Below the pieces are notes generated by a model. That model was not told the origin of the DNA and searched no databases. It was given only the letters and a program-made list of their open reading frames with translations. A stretch of DNA of 56,895 bases from Ruminococcus sp. UBA4240. GTDB taxonomy: Bacteria; Bacillota; Clostridia; Oscillospirales; Ruminococcaceae. Shown here piece after piece: positions 15,717 through 24,493 of the stretch. A program made the position numbers and the translations under genes. The stretch is taken from NCBI GenBank assembly GCA_002395525.1, contig DGXE01000025.1, positions 1 to 56,895 on the forward strand. Direction: 5' to 3'. Position 1 is the first letter of the stretch; every line of letters starts with the position of its first letter.

Positions 15717-16331
15717 ATGAGTGATCTTAATATCGTATGCCTTGACCTTGAAGGCGTACTCGTACCCGAGATATGGATAGCCTTTGCAAAGGAGAGCGGC
15801 ATACCTGAGCTTACCCGCACCACCCGTGATGAACCCGACTATGACAAGCTGATGAGGTGGAGAATAGGCATTCTCAAGGAGCACGGCCTGGGTCTTAAGG
15901 AGATACAGGATACCATAGCAAAGATAGACCCCATGGAGGGGGCAAGGGAATTCCTTGATGCCCTTCGTGAAAAAACACAGGTCATCATCATCTCCGACAC
16001 ATTCACCCAGTTTGCAGCCCCCCTTATGAATAAGCTGGGCTGGCCCACCATATTCTGCAATACCCTGGAGGTAGCGGACAACGGTGAGATAACCGGCTTT
16101 AAGATGCGCATCGAGAAAAACGGAAAGCTTGAAACAGTCAAGGCTCTTCAGTCCATCGGACTTGACACCATAGCAAGCGGAGACAGCTACAACGATCTGG
16201 GAATGATAAAGGCATCAAAGGCAGGGTTCCTGTTCAGATCCACTGATAAGATCAAGGCTGACAATCCCGACGTGCCCGCATATGAGACATATGAGGAGCT
16301 GCTTGGGGCTATAAACGAGGTGCTGGACTGA
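15717..16331 (+). CDS. thrH: ThrH-type phosphoserine phosphatase / phosphoserine:homoserine phosphotransferase
   Basis: HAD-superfamily enzyme, 204 residues. The N-terminus CLDLEGVLVPEIWIAFA closely resembles Pseudomonas ThrH, with the DxE nucleophile motif variant (DLEGV) that separates ThrH from ordinary SerB (DFDGT). Further motifs: TTRDEPDYDKLM cap region, IISDTFTQF (motif II) and ASGDSYNDLGM (motif IV). By family knowledge it removes phosphate from phosphoserine and can pass it to homoserine, linking serine and threonine synthesis. Preceded by GGAAAGGA. Confidence 0.9.
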   Translation: MSDLNIVCLDLEGVLVPEIWIAFAKESGIPELTRTTRDEPDYDKLMRWRIGILKEHGLGLKEIQDTIAKIDPMEGAREFLDALREKTQVIIISDTFTQFAAPLMNKLGWPTIFCNTLEVADNGEITGFKMRIEKNGKLETVKALQSIGLDTIASGDSYNDLGMIKASKAGFLFRSTDKIKADNPDVPAYETYEELLGAINEVLD

Positions 16332-16333
16332 TC

Positions 16334-16798
16334 ATGCAGGGTACCGTATATTTTCCGCTGCCGCCTGCTATCCATGTAGGCTTTGTAATAGTAAGTACCA
16401 TAATACTTATTCTGCTGTATATAAAACAGCGCCACAGATATCAGCTCTTCCTGCTTATCGGCATATGCTCCACACTGCTTGTGTATGTTGTGGCAAAGCA
16501 AAAATGGGCATTCTATGTGCTGGGTATCGAAGAGATAGCCCTGTTTGTCCTTACTGTCATCGGTATGCATAAGCGTGAAAAGGCAGATGATGAAAAGCTT
16601 AAAAAGCGCACTGAAGAGATAAACAGGATAATCGACGAAAAGGAAAACATCGACATTGAGGATCTTCTCAAGGTGCGTGACACCATAGAGGAGCTTGTTA
16701 TAGACGACAAGAAGACCATTGGCAGGATAGACGAGCTTGATGCATACATAGCGGAGAAGATGGAAGATGCAGCAAAAAATCAGAGCAGTAATGCTTGA
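16334..16798 (+). CDS. Membrane-anchored coiled-coil protein of unknown function
   Basis: 154 residues. Three short hydrophobic segments in the first half (about 10-32, 36-54, 62-80) are followed by a highly charged Lys/Glu-rich helical half (KREKADDEKLKKRTEEINR, then repeated IDE/IED patterns) likely to form a coiled coil on the cytoplasmic side. No known domain. It starts 2 bp after thrH and overlaps the dehydrogenase gene by 32 bp. Confidence 0.6.
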   Translation: MQGTVYFPLPPAIHVGFVIVSTIILILLYIKQRHRYQLFLLIGICSTLLVYVVAKQKWAFYVLGIEEIALFVLTVIGMHKREKADDEKLKKRTEEINRIIDEKENIDIEDLLKVRDTIEELVIDDKKTIGRIDELDAYIAEKMEDAAKNQSSNA

Positions 16799-17729
16799 AG
16801 AGGCTACTCTCACCACAGGGGATATATCCACAGCCCTCTTTGATACGGCGGCTGATGTGGTGCGATACCCCCTTACAAAGGCGGAGGATGTACCCCTGCG
16901 CCTGAAGGGTGCCGAAGCTGCTATCATCAACAAGACTGTATTTACGGCACAGGTCATGGACAAGTGCCCAACACTGCGGTATATAGGTCTGTGCGCCACA
17001 GGCTACAACAACGTGGATATAAAGGCGGCAAGGGAGCGGGGCATCACCGTTACCAACGTGCCTGCCTATTCCACTGAGGCTGTGGCACAGCATATATTCT
17101 CATTCATACTGTACTTTTCGGACAAGACGGCGCAGTATGATGCATTTGTAAAGGACGGCGGCTGGCAGAGATCTCCCACATTTTCCGCATTTCCGTTCCC
17201 CACGGAGGAGATTTGGGACAAGGTGCTGGGGATAGTAGGCTTCGGGCGCATAGGACAGAGGGCGGCTGAGATAGCAAGAGCCTTCGGCATGAAGGTCATT
17301 GCAGCCACGAGGACTCCGAAAGAAGTCCCCGGCGTAGAGTTTACGGATGTGGACAGTGTATTTGAAAGATCTGACTTTATCTCCCTCAACTGTCCGCTGA
17401 CAGATGAGACCAGCAGGCTTGTGGATGCAAGGCGGCTCTCCTTGTGCAAGTCCTCGGCGGTGGTGATAAATACATCCCGGGGCGGTGTGGTGGATGAGCA
17501 CGCTCTTGCTGTGGCTCTTTGCGACCGAACTATTGCGGGTGCGGGGCTTGATGTGATAGAATATGAGCCTATGAGGGCGGACTGTGAGCTTATGAGCGCT
17601 CCGAACTGTATCATCACTCCCCACACATCATGGGCGGCAGTTGAAACAAGGGAAAGACTTGTCCGTGTGGCTGCGGGCAATCTGCTGGCATTTGTGCAGG
17701 GGACACCTGTAAATGTAGTTGAGAGGTAA
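16767..17729 (+). CDS. D-2-hydroxyacid dehydrogenase (glycerate dehydrogenase-like)
   Basis: 320 residues, NAD-dependent. Rossmann motif LGIVGFGRIGQRAAEIARAF, catalytic Arg in NTSRGGVVDE, Glu in GLDVIEYEP and catalytic His in ITPHTSWA. The N-terminal KIRAVMLEEATLTTGDIS aligns with the start of hydroxypyruvate/glycerate dehydrogenases, which supports the ATG at 16767 (GGAGAAG seven bases upstream) even though it overlaps the previous gene. Next to thrH, a role in serine/hydroxypyruvate metabolism is possible, but substrate cannot be fixed from sequence. Confidence 0.87.
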   Translation: MQQKIRAVMLEEATLTTGDISTALFDTAADVVRYPLTKAEDVPLRLKGAEAAIINKTVFTAQVMDKCPTLRYIGLCATGYNNVDIKAARERGITVTNVPAYSTEAVAQHIFSFILYFSDKTAQYDAFVKDGGWQRSPTFSAFPFPTEEIWDKVLGIVGFGRIGQRAAEIARAFGMKVIAATRTPKEVPGVEFTDVDSVFERSDFISLNCPLTDETSRLVDARRLSLCKSSAVVINTSRGGVVDEHALAVALCDRTIAGAGLDVIEYEPMRADCELMSAPNCIITPHTSWAAVETRERLVRVAAGNLLAFVQGTPVNVVER

Positions 17730-17733
17730 GGAA

Positions 17734-18522
17734 ATGTTTGACATACAGAATAAAAAACGCATAGTGTTCAAGATAGGCACCTCTACCCTGACACACAAGT
17801 CCGGCAGGCTCAATATAAGGCGCACGGAGCGCTTTGTTAAGGCACTTGCGGATCTGCATAACTCGGGACTTGATATTATACTTGTTTCCTCCGGGGCTAT
17901 TGCAATGGGCTTACAGAAGATGGGTCTCACCGAAAAGCCCAAGGATACAGTGATGAAGCAGGCTTGTGCGGCTGTAGGGCAGTGCGAGCTCATGTATTTT
18001 TATGACAAGCTGTTCGGGGAATACAACATCAATGTGGCTCAGATACTCATAACCAAGTACGTTATGGAGTCTGTGCGGAGAAACAACATTGAGAATACAT
18101 TCTTCAAGCTCCTTGACAGCAATATCATCCCCATAGTGAATGAAAATGATACTGTTGCCATTGATGAACTGGAGCTTGAGGTGGGGGAGAATGATTCCCT
18201 TGCGGCGACTGTTGCAGTCATTACAAAGGCTGATATGCTGGTGATACTTTCCGATATTGACGGCTTCTACGACGGGAATCCCAATTCTCCCGAATCAAAG
18301 GTGATACCTGTGATAGAGAATGTGGATGACCATATACGTGCCCTGGCGGGGGATGCCGGCTCTGCACTGGGGACAGGCGGTATGCACACCAAGCTCAATG
18401 CCGCAGAGATCGCCAATTCAAACGGCATAGATATGGCTATCATTAACGGCAGACTTCCGGAAAACATTTACAGGCTGTTTGACGGAGAAGGAATAGGGAC
18501 GATATTTACGGCAAAAAAGTGA
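17734..18522 (+). CDS. proB: Glutamate 5-kinase (short form without PUA domain)
   Basis: Phosphorylates glutamate in the first proline biosynthesis step. 262 residues of amino acid kinase fold: RIVFKIGTSTLT, VSSGAIAMGL, IVNENDTVAIDE, ILSDIDGFYDG and GTGGMHTKLNAA. The C-terminal PUA domain found in longer ProB proteins is absent. The ATG at 17734 is preferred because GAGAGG lies 7 nt upstream and the product begins next to the conserved kinase strand; a TTG at 17719 is a weaker alternative. Followed by proA after 12 bp. Confidence 0.95.
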   Translation: MFDIQNKKRIVFKIGTSTLTHKSGRLNIRRTERFVKALADLHNSGLDIILVSSGAIAMGLQKMGLTEKPKDTVMKQACAAVGQCELMYFYDKLFGEYNINVAQILITKYVMESVRRNNIENTFFKLLDSNIIPIVNENDTVAIDELELEVGENDSLAATVAVITKADMLVILSDIDGFYDGNPNSPESKVIPVIENVDDHIRALAGDAGSALGTGGMHTKLNAAEIANSNGIDMAIINGRLPENIYRLFDGEGIGTIFTAKK

Positions 18523-18534
18523 GGGAGCGGTTTT

Positions 18535-19779
18535 ATGTCTTATACTGATGAACTGGGTATAAAAGCTACAAAGGCTGCAAGAGCCGGGGCAAAGCTCACA
18601 ACAGGGAAGAAAAACGATGCCCTTGCAGGTATAGCAAAGGCGATAGACAGCAGGCGCAGTGAGATACTTTCTGCCAATGCCGCTGATATAGCTGAGGCTG
18701 AGAAGAACAGCATGAGAGCCTCTCTGATAGACAGGCTCAGGCTGGATGACAGCCGTATCGACGGGATAGTATCATCCATATACGAGCTTATTAAACTGGA
18801 GGACCCTGTGGGAAGGGTAGACAGCGGCTCTGTGCGCCCCAATGGTCTGCGTATCACCAAGGTGCGTGTGCCCATAGGCGTAGTGGCTATGATATACGAG
18901 GCACGCCCCAATGTCACTCCGGATGCTGCCACACTTTCCCTTAAAACCGGCAATGCCTGCATACTAAGAGGTGGCAAGGAAGCATATAACTCCAACAAGG
19001 TATTCTGTGACATTATGCGTGATGCTCTTGATGAGGCAGGCCTTGACAGGGATCTGATACAGTTTGTTGACGATACCTCCCGTGAGACCTCCACTGCGCT
19101 GATGAAGTGCCCTTATGTGGATGTGCTCATCCCCAGGGGAGGGGCAGGGCTTATAAAGGCTGTGGTGCAGAATGCCACCGTGCCTGTTATCGAAACAGGG
19201 ACAGGCAACTGTCACATCTACATTGATGAAAGTGCAGACGTGGATATGGCGGTGAATCTTACGGACAACGGCAAGACACAGCGTCCCTCTGTGTGCAATG
19301 CCCTTGAGACCCTTCTGGTGCATGAGGCAATAGCTGAAAAGGTGCTGCCTCTTATAAAGGCAAGGCTTGATGAGCACAGCGTGGAGCTCAGAGGCTGCGA
19401 GAGAACCAGGGCTATACTGGGTGACTGTGTCATACCCGCCACGGTGGAGGACTACGCCACCGAATTCGGTGATTATATCATGGCTGTCAGAGTTGTAAAG
19501 AGCCTTGATGAGGCTATGGATCACATAGCAAGGTATTCAACGGGACATTCTGAATGTATCGTCACCAACGATCTTGTGAATGCCTCCCGCTTCAAGAATG
19601 AGGTGGACTCCGCCTGTGTATATGTCAATGCATCCACACGCTTTACCGACGGCGGCTGCTTCGGCTTCGGCGCAGAGATAGGCATTTCCACCCAGAAGCT
19701 GCACGCAAGAGGACCTATGGGGCTTTATGAGCTTACCTCGAACAAATACACCATTGAGGGCAGCGGACAGGTAAGATAG
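18535..19779 (+). CDS. proA: Gamma-glutamyl phosphate reductase
   Basis: NADPH-dependent reduction of glutamyl-5-phosphate, second step of proline synthesis; partner of ProB. 414 residues, standard length. Aldehyde dehydrogenase-like signatures: PIGVVAMIYEARPNVTPDA, LRGGKEAYNSN, and the catalytic Cys segment TQRPSVCNALETLLVH. The C-terminal FGFGAEIGISTQKLHARGPM is the ProA signature. AGGGAGCGG provides the ribosome binding site. Confidence 0.97.
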   Translation: MSYTDELGIKATKAARAGAKLTTGKKNDALAGIAKAIDSRRSEILSANAADIAEAEKNSMRASLIDRLRLDDSRIDGIVSSIYELIKLEDPVGRVDSGSVRPNGLRITKVRVPIGVVAMIYEARPNVTPDAATLSLKTGNACILRGGKEAYNSNKVFCDIMRDALDEAGLDRDLIQFVDDTSRETSTALMKCPYVDVLIPRGGAGLIKAVVQNATVPVIETGTGNCHIYIDESADVDMAVNLTDNGKTQRPSVCNALETLLVHEAIAEKVLPLIKARLDEHSVELRGCERTRAILGDCVIPATVEDYATEFGDYIMAVRVVKSLDEAMDHIARYSTGHSECIVTNDLVNASRFKNEVDSACVYVNASTRFTDGGCFGFGAEIGISTQKLHARGPMGLYELTSNKYTIEGSGQVR

Positions 19780-19794
19780 CGGGGGAGTTAGCGA

Positions 19795-20538
19795 ATGTCT
19801 GAAAATGAACTGGATGCCAATCTCACCGAAAGCCATGAGGAACAGCAGGAAGGAGCTGCGGTGCAGCAGGAGGCTGACAGCCGCCGCCGTCAGACAAACT
19901 TTCTGGCAGGGCTTCTTGTTATGATCATGGCGGTAATAGGGCTTGTGGGTGTTGGTGAGGCTGCTGTAAGGGGTATTGACAAGCTCATCAATGACACCGA
20001 CCGCAAGAGCAGGATGGAGAGATTCATATATCCTGTGGTCATCTGCGACCCTCCCACAACAGAGCAGTCAAAGGGCTTTCACAGTGATACCATGATTGAG
20101 GCAGCCATATGGGATATTATCCTGTATGCGGACAGGTCAAGGTATGAGATGGACTTTGACTACATGATAGTGCCCCAGGTGGATGTGGAGTATCATGCGG
20201 CAATGCTTTTCGGCTCGGATCTGGAGCTGGAGCACAGGACTATCTCCACATCGGACTATTCCTTCTACTACGACGAGGAGCACTCCTCCTACCGTGTGCC
20301 CGAGAAGCCCGATTATTTCTGCTATTCTCCCGTAGTGGAGGAGGTATCGGGACAGGGTACGGTATATACGCTCAGGGTCGGCTATATCCCGCCTACCCCT
20401 GCGTGGCGCTTTATTGAAGGGGATATAACACCGGAGAAGTACATGGTGTATGTGGTGGACGAAAGCGGCCCCCACGGGATGTATCTGGTGTCAATCAAAA
20501 ACGATACCGAAACAGGCTCTGAAAGCGGGGTAAACTGA
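19795..20538 (+). CDS. Single-pass membrane protein of unknown function
   Basis: 247 residues. An acidic, Gln-rich N-terminus (about 1-35) ends at a basic stretch (DSRRRQTN), followed by one membrane segment, FLAGLLVMIMAVIGLVGV (about 39-57), and an extracellular domain of about 185 residues rich in Tyr and Asp. Topology fits a cytoplasmic N-terminus and exported C-domain. No motif recognised. Its last base is the first base of the tyrA ATG (TGATG), so it is coupled to tyrA. Confidence 0.68.
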   Translation: MSENELDANLTESHEEQQEGAAVQQEADSRRRQTNFLAGLLVMIMAVIGLVGVGEAAVRGIDKLINDTDRKSRMERFIYPVVICDPPTTEQSKGFHSDTMIEAAIWDIILYADRSRYEMDFDYMIVPQVDVEYHAAMLFGSDLELEHRTISTSDYSFYYDEEHSSYRVPEKPDYFCYSPVVEEVSGQGTVYTLRVGYIPPTPAWRFIEGDITPEKYMVYVVDESGPHGMYLVSIKNDTETGSESGVN

Positions 20539-21374
20539 TGAAGATAGTTTGCGTAGGACTGGGTCTTATAGGGGGCTCCCTGTGCAAGGCGATAAAAAAG
20601 CACACCAATCATCTTGTGGGGGGCATAGATATCGACCGCAAGGTGGTAAAAATGGCTCTTTCCCAGAATGCCATCGACTATGAGGCGAAGGATGTGTCCG
20701 AGGCTGATGTTACCATAATCTCCCTTTTCCCTCCCACAATAATCAGCTATATCAAGGAAAATGCGGATGTGTTCAAGGAGGGCTCCGTAGTTATCGACAC
20801 AGGCGGCATAAAAAAGGCCATAGTCGATGAGGTGACGGATGTTCTTGCTGAAAGGGGAGTTACCTTTATAGGTGTACACCCCATGGCGGGACGTGAATTT
20901 TCAGGCTTTGAGTATTCCCTTGACAATCTCTTTGATGATGCAAGCTTTATCATGACCCCAACAGAAAAGACTCCCAAGGAGGAGATACACCTCATCGAGG
21001 ATCTGGCTCTGTCTATCCATTTCAAGAAGGTGGTAAAGACATCGCCCGAGGAGCATGACCGGATAATAGCCTTTACGAGCCAGCTTGCTCATGTGGTGTC
21101 CAATGCCTATATCAAAAGCCCCACACAGCAGCAGCAAATGGGCTTTTCAGCAGGCTCCTTCCAGGATCTCACCCGTGTGGCAAAGCTGAATGAGGATATG
21201 TGGACGCCTCTTTTTATCATGAACAAGGATGCACTGTGCTTTGAGATAGATTATATCATAGACAGGCTGGCAGAATACAGGGATGCCATCAGGGCTGAGG
21301 ACAGCGCTGCTCTGCATGAGCTCCTGCGAAAGGGACGTATTCTCAAAGAGGAGCAGCTTGCAAAAAGAGGTTAA
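20538..21374 (+). CDS. tyrA: Prephenate (or arogenate) dehydrogenase
   Basis: NAD(P)-dependent oxidative decarboxylation leading to tyrosine. 278 residues: Rossmann motif VGLGLIGGSLCKAI at the N-terminus, IGVHPMAGREFSGFEY (family signature), and FTSQLAHVVSNAY carrying the conserved catalytic-region His. There is no fused chorismate mutase and no C-terminal ACT domain, so feedback control by tyrosine through ACT is unlikely. Prephenate versus arogenate preference cannot be told. Confidence 0.92.
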   Translation: MKIVCVGLGLIGGSLCKAIKKHTNHLVGGIDIDRKVVKMALSQNAIDYEAKDVSEADVTIISLFPPTIISYIKENADVFKEGSVVIDTGGIKKAIVDEVTDVLAERGVTFIGVHPMAGREFSGFEYSLDNLFDDASFIMTPTEKTPKEEIHLIEDLALSIHFKKVVKTSPEEHDRIIAFTSQLAHVVSNAYIKSPTQQQQMGFSAGSFQDLTRVAKLNEDMWTPLFIMNKDALCFEIDYIIDRLAEYRDAIRAEDSAALHELLRKGRILKEEQLAKRG

Positions 21375-21398
21375 CTGTCAGATGATTGGAGAATAAGG

Positions 21399-22331
21399 AT
21401 GCCCATAAATATTCCGGATAACCTTCCTGCCACAGAGATACTGCGGCAGGAGAATATATTCTATATGACGAATGTGGTGGCGGCACATCAGGATATAAGA
21501 CCTGTAAAGATAGCCATTCTCAATCTCATGCCCAAAAAGATAGAGACAGAGACACAGATACTGCGCCTTCTGTCCAACAGTCCCATACAGGTGGATATTG
21601 AGCTCTTGCAGATGAAGACTCATGTTTCAAAGAATACTCCCATATCCCATCTGACAAAGTTTTACCGCATATTTGACGATGTGCGGGATTCCCGTTTTGA
21701 CGGGCTTATCATCACAGGTGCCCCTGTCGAACAGATGAAATACGAGGATGTGGACTACTGGGATGAGCTGTGTGAGATAATGGACTGGTCACTGAAAAAT
21801 GTGTATTCCACCTTCCACATCTGCTGGGGCGCCCAGGCAGGGCTGTATCATCATTTCGGCATACCCAAGTATGATCTTCCCGAAAAGATGTTCGGCTTGT
21901 TTGATCACAGGGTCTTAAACCAGTATCATCCTCTGGTAAGGGGCTTTGATGACGTATTTGTAGTGCCTCATTCCCGCCATACAGAGGTAAGGCGTGAGGA
22001 TATAGACAAGGTGCCGCAGCTTGAGATCATAACCGAATCAGACAGGTCAGGGGTACATATAGTAGGGGACAGATCACAGAGGCTCTTCTTTGTCACAGGC
22101 CATTCAGAATATGACCGCCGTACCATTGCCAATGAGTATTTCAGGGATCTGGGGAAGGGGCTGCCTATCAATATGCCCTATCATTATTTCCCCTATGATG
22201 ACCCTGAACAGGTGCCCTATTTCAACTGGCGGGGACACGCCAATCTCATGTTCTCCAACTGGGTGAACTATATCGTATATCAGGGCACTCCCTTTGATCT
22301 GAATGAGCTTACACCGATAAAGACTAAGTGA
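21399..22331 (+). CDS. metAA: Homoserine O-acetyltransferase, MetA family
   Basis: Activates homoserine for methionine synthesis. 310 residues. Visible landmarks: ILNLMPKKIETETQ, the Cys-containing FHICWGAQAGLYH (acyl-enzyme nucleophile), VPHSRHTEVR, and TGHSEYDR with the catalytic His/Glu. In the acyl-CoA pocket the sequence ITGAPVEQMKYEDVDYW carries Glu where E. coli succinyltransferase has Gly, which by published family analysis points to acetyl-CoA. Nearby thrH also acts on homoserine (known family activity), so both genes could draw on one substrate pool. Confidence 0.93.
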   Translation: MPINIPDNLPATEILRQENIFYMTNVVAAHQDIRPVKIAILNLMPKKIETETQILRLLSNSPIQVDIELLQMKTHVSKNTPISHLTKFYRIFDDVRDSRFDGLIITGAPVEQMKYEDVDYWDELCEIMDWSLKNVYSTFHICWGAQAGLYHHFGIPKYDLPEKMFGLFDHRVLNQYHPLVRGFDDVFVVPHSRHTEVRREDIDKVPQLEIITESDRSGVHIVGDRSQRLFFVTGHSEYDRRTIANEYFRDLGKGLPINMPYHYFPYDDPEQVPYFNWRGHANLMFSNWVNYIVYQGTPFDLNELTPIKTK

Positions 22332-22366
22332 ATGAATGCACTGCATTCCGGGGAGATGTATAGAAC

Positions 22367-22876
22367 GTGGAAGGTATTCTGCGTATTGCAGGACTGGTGA
22401 ATGATTCCATAGTGGACGGACCGGGGATCAGGTTCACAGTATTCGTACAGGGCTGTCCCCATGCCTGTGAAGGCTGCCATAACCCCCAGACCTGGGACTT
22501 TGAGGCAGGCAGAGATGCCACCTTGGATGAGATAGTGGAGAGGATAAGACACAACCCTCTGCTTGACGGTGTGACCTTCAGCGGCGGAGAGCCCTTCTGT
22601 CAGGCAAAGCCCCTTGCAGAGCTGGGGAAACGCATAAAGGATATGGGGCTTGGCCTCATCACCTACACAGGCTATGTGTATGAATATCTTCTTTCCCATG
22701 CAAATGAGGAAAACGGATATATGGAACTGCTGAAAGTGACGGATATACTTATAGACGGTCCCTTTGTGCTGTCAAAAAAGAGTCTGGAGCTTGATTTCAG
22801 GGGCAGCTCCAATCAGCGTATCATAGATGTCAGACAGTCACTGGCACAGGGGAATACAGTGGAAGCAGCACTGTAA
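22367..22876 (+). CDS. nrdG: Anaerobic ribonucleotide reductase activating protein (radical SAM)
   Basis: 169 residues with the radical SAM cluster motif CPHACEGC (CxxxCxxC) in FVQGCPHACEGCHNPQTWDF, and GVTFSGGEPF. It would use S-adenosylmethionine to put a glycyl radical on NrdD. Start is a GTG at 22367: the protein then begins MEGILRIAGLVNDSIVDGPG, typical of NrdG. Ribosome binding site GGGGAG is rather distant (about 12 nt). No nrdD is in the window, so it is separated from its partner. A different glycyl-radical enzyme as target is possible but less likely. Confidence 0.9.
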   Translation: MEGILRIAGLVNDSIVDGPGIRFTVFVQGCPHACEGCHNPQTWDFEAGRDATLDEIVERIRHNPLLDGVTFSGGEPFCQAKPLAELGKRIKDMGLGLITYTGYVYEYLLSHANEENGYMELLKVTDILIDGPFVLSKKSLELDFRGSSNQRIIDVRQSLAQGNTVEAAL

Positions 22877-22888
22877 GGGATATCGGAT

Positions 22889-24406
22889 ATGAAGAAAATA
22901 CAGATAATGCTCATGTGCCTTTGCTTTTTCATCGCCTTTTCAGGATGCTCACAGGGTGAAAAAAGCGGAGGCACATTCACGCTCTGCTTGCAGGAAAACC
23001 CTGCCAACCTGGATCCGCAGATGGCAGTGGATACAGCATCGCTAACGGTGATAAGGAACATCTATCAGACGCTTATGGAATTTGACGAGAGCGGCATGGT
23101 GGTATGCTCCGGGGCAAAAAGCTATGATATCTCCGGGGACGGGCTTACATATACCTTTACTCTCAGAGATGATCTCCATTGGTCTGATGCAGCCCTTGAA
23201 ACGGATGTTCCCCTTACGGCACAGGACTATGTATATGCCATGCAGCGCATCTATTCCCCTGAGACCCATTCCCCGCATACAGAGCTTTTCTCGGGGATAA
23301 AAAACAGTACTAACTGTCTGAAAGGCGCTCCGCCGGAGGAGCTGGGGATATATGCCCCGGATGATCACACTGTGGTAATAGAGCTTTCAGCTGCGGACTG
23401 CGACTTTCTGAAACTCATGGCACATCCTGCCTCCTCCCCCTGCAACAGGGAACTGTTTGAGTCTACCGAGGGAAGATACGGGCTTTCGGTAAATGATACC
23501 TTTTCCTGCGGAGCATTCAGGCTCAGCGAGTGGAACTACGATCCCTACTGGACAGAGAATTTCCTCACTCTGACAAAGATACGCTCCAATTCCTCCGAAG
23601 ACTTTTTCACATACCCCGATGAGATCAATATCAGGATAGGGGACGACAAGGCACAGCCCTGTGCATACATGACAAATACCTGCCCCGATGAGACAGGCAA
23701 GAAAAATGTGGATAGCTGTGAATGCAGTCTCAGTGTGCTGCTCGTATCACCGGACAGTGTGTTTTACACCGATGCCGCAAAGAGGGAAGCCCTCTTTGGT
23801 GCAGCCGATGAGGATTTTACAGAGCTTCTGGAGGAGGGCTCCGCACGGGCGTACAGCTTTATCCCCTCATATTATACGGTGATGAACAAGCCCTATGGAG
23901 AGCTTTATCCGAAGGGGGAACGGATACCGAGAAGCAGCAGCTTTGAAGCGGATGAGGGCTTTCCCACGCTCCTTGTGTGCGATGACTACCCTTGTGAAAA
24001 GATACCCTATGCCATATCAGATGCCCTTGAAGAAACAGGCTACTACTGTGCGGTCACATTTGAAAGCAGGAGCAGCTATCAGAAGAGCTTTGATGAGGGT
24101 AAATACGATCTATGTATATACACCGTATCATCACAGCAGAATGACACTCTTTCGGTGCTTTCCACACTTGCTGATGCGTGCCCCCTGTTTGACAAGAGGC
24201 GGCTCAGTGACCCCAGGGTGAGAAAGGGGAATATCCTTGACAAGGCGGCATTCACCAAAAGCATGGAGGAGCTGCTTCTGACGGAAAGCTACGCCCTGCC
24301 ACTTACCTTTGACAGCACATGGACAGTGACGGACAAGGACGTGGAGGGGGCTGTGTTTGATCCCCTTGACGGTACTATCTACTGTAAATATCTTCGCAGC
24401 AAATGA
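22889..24406 (+). CDS. Peptide-type ABC transporter substrate-binding lipoprotein (family 5)
   Basis: 505 residues. Signal peptide ending in lipobox FSGC (Cys20), then FTLCLQENPANLDPQMA and YTFTLRDDLHWSDA, the OppA/DppA-type family 5 binding protein signatures, with LTAQDYVYAMQRIY further on. It would capture oligopeptides or similar ligands outside the cell. No permease or ATPase genes adjoin it, so it is an orphan binding protein here, presumably served by a transporter encoded elsewhere, or used as a receptor. Last gene before the bidirectional terminator. Confidence 0.85.
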   Translation: MKKIQIMLMCLCFFIAFSGCSQGEKSGGTFTLCLQENPANLDPQMAVDTASLTVIRNIYQTLMEFDESGMVVCSGAKSYDISGDGLTYTFTLRDDLHWSDAALETDVPLTAQDYVYAMQRIYSPETHSPHTELFSGIKNSTNCLKGAPPEELGIYAPDDHTVVIELSAADCDFLKLMAHPASSPCNRELFESTEGRYGLSVNDTFSCGAFRLSEWNYDPYWTENFLTLTKIRSNSSEDFFTYPDEINIRIGDDKAQPCAYMTNTCPDETGKKNVDSCECSLSVLLVSPDSVFYTDAAKREALFGAADEDFTELLEEGSARAYSFIPSYYTVMNKPYGELYPKGERIPRSSSFEADEGFPTLLVCDDYPCEKIPYAISDALEETGYYCAVTFESRSSYQKSFDEGKYDLCIYTVSSQQNDTLSVLSTLADACPLFDKRRLSDPRVRKGNILDKAAFTKSMEELLLTESYALPLTFDSTWTVTDKDVEGAVFDPLDGTIYCKYLRSK

Positions 24407-24441
24407 CGTGTCAGGCTGCGTTCATCCATTACATAAAAACT

Positions 24442-24475
24442 GCCGCCCGCTCCCAATGCAAAGGGAGCGGGCGGC
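24442..24475. terminator. Bidirectional intrinsic terminator between the binding-protein gene and pepC
   Basis: A perfect 13-bp GC-rich stem (GCCGCCCGCTCCC at 24442-24454, GGGAGCGGGCGGC at 24463-24475) with loop AATGCAAA. It is followed by TCTTGT on + and by GTTTTTATGT on the minus strand, and it lies between converging genes. Confidence 0.88.
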
Positions 24476-24493
24476 TCTTGTACCGGTAAGGCA

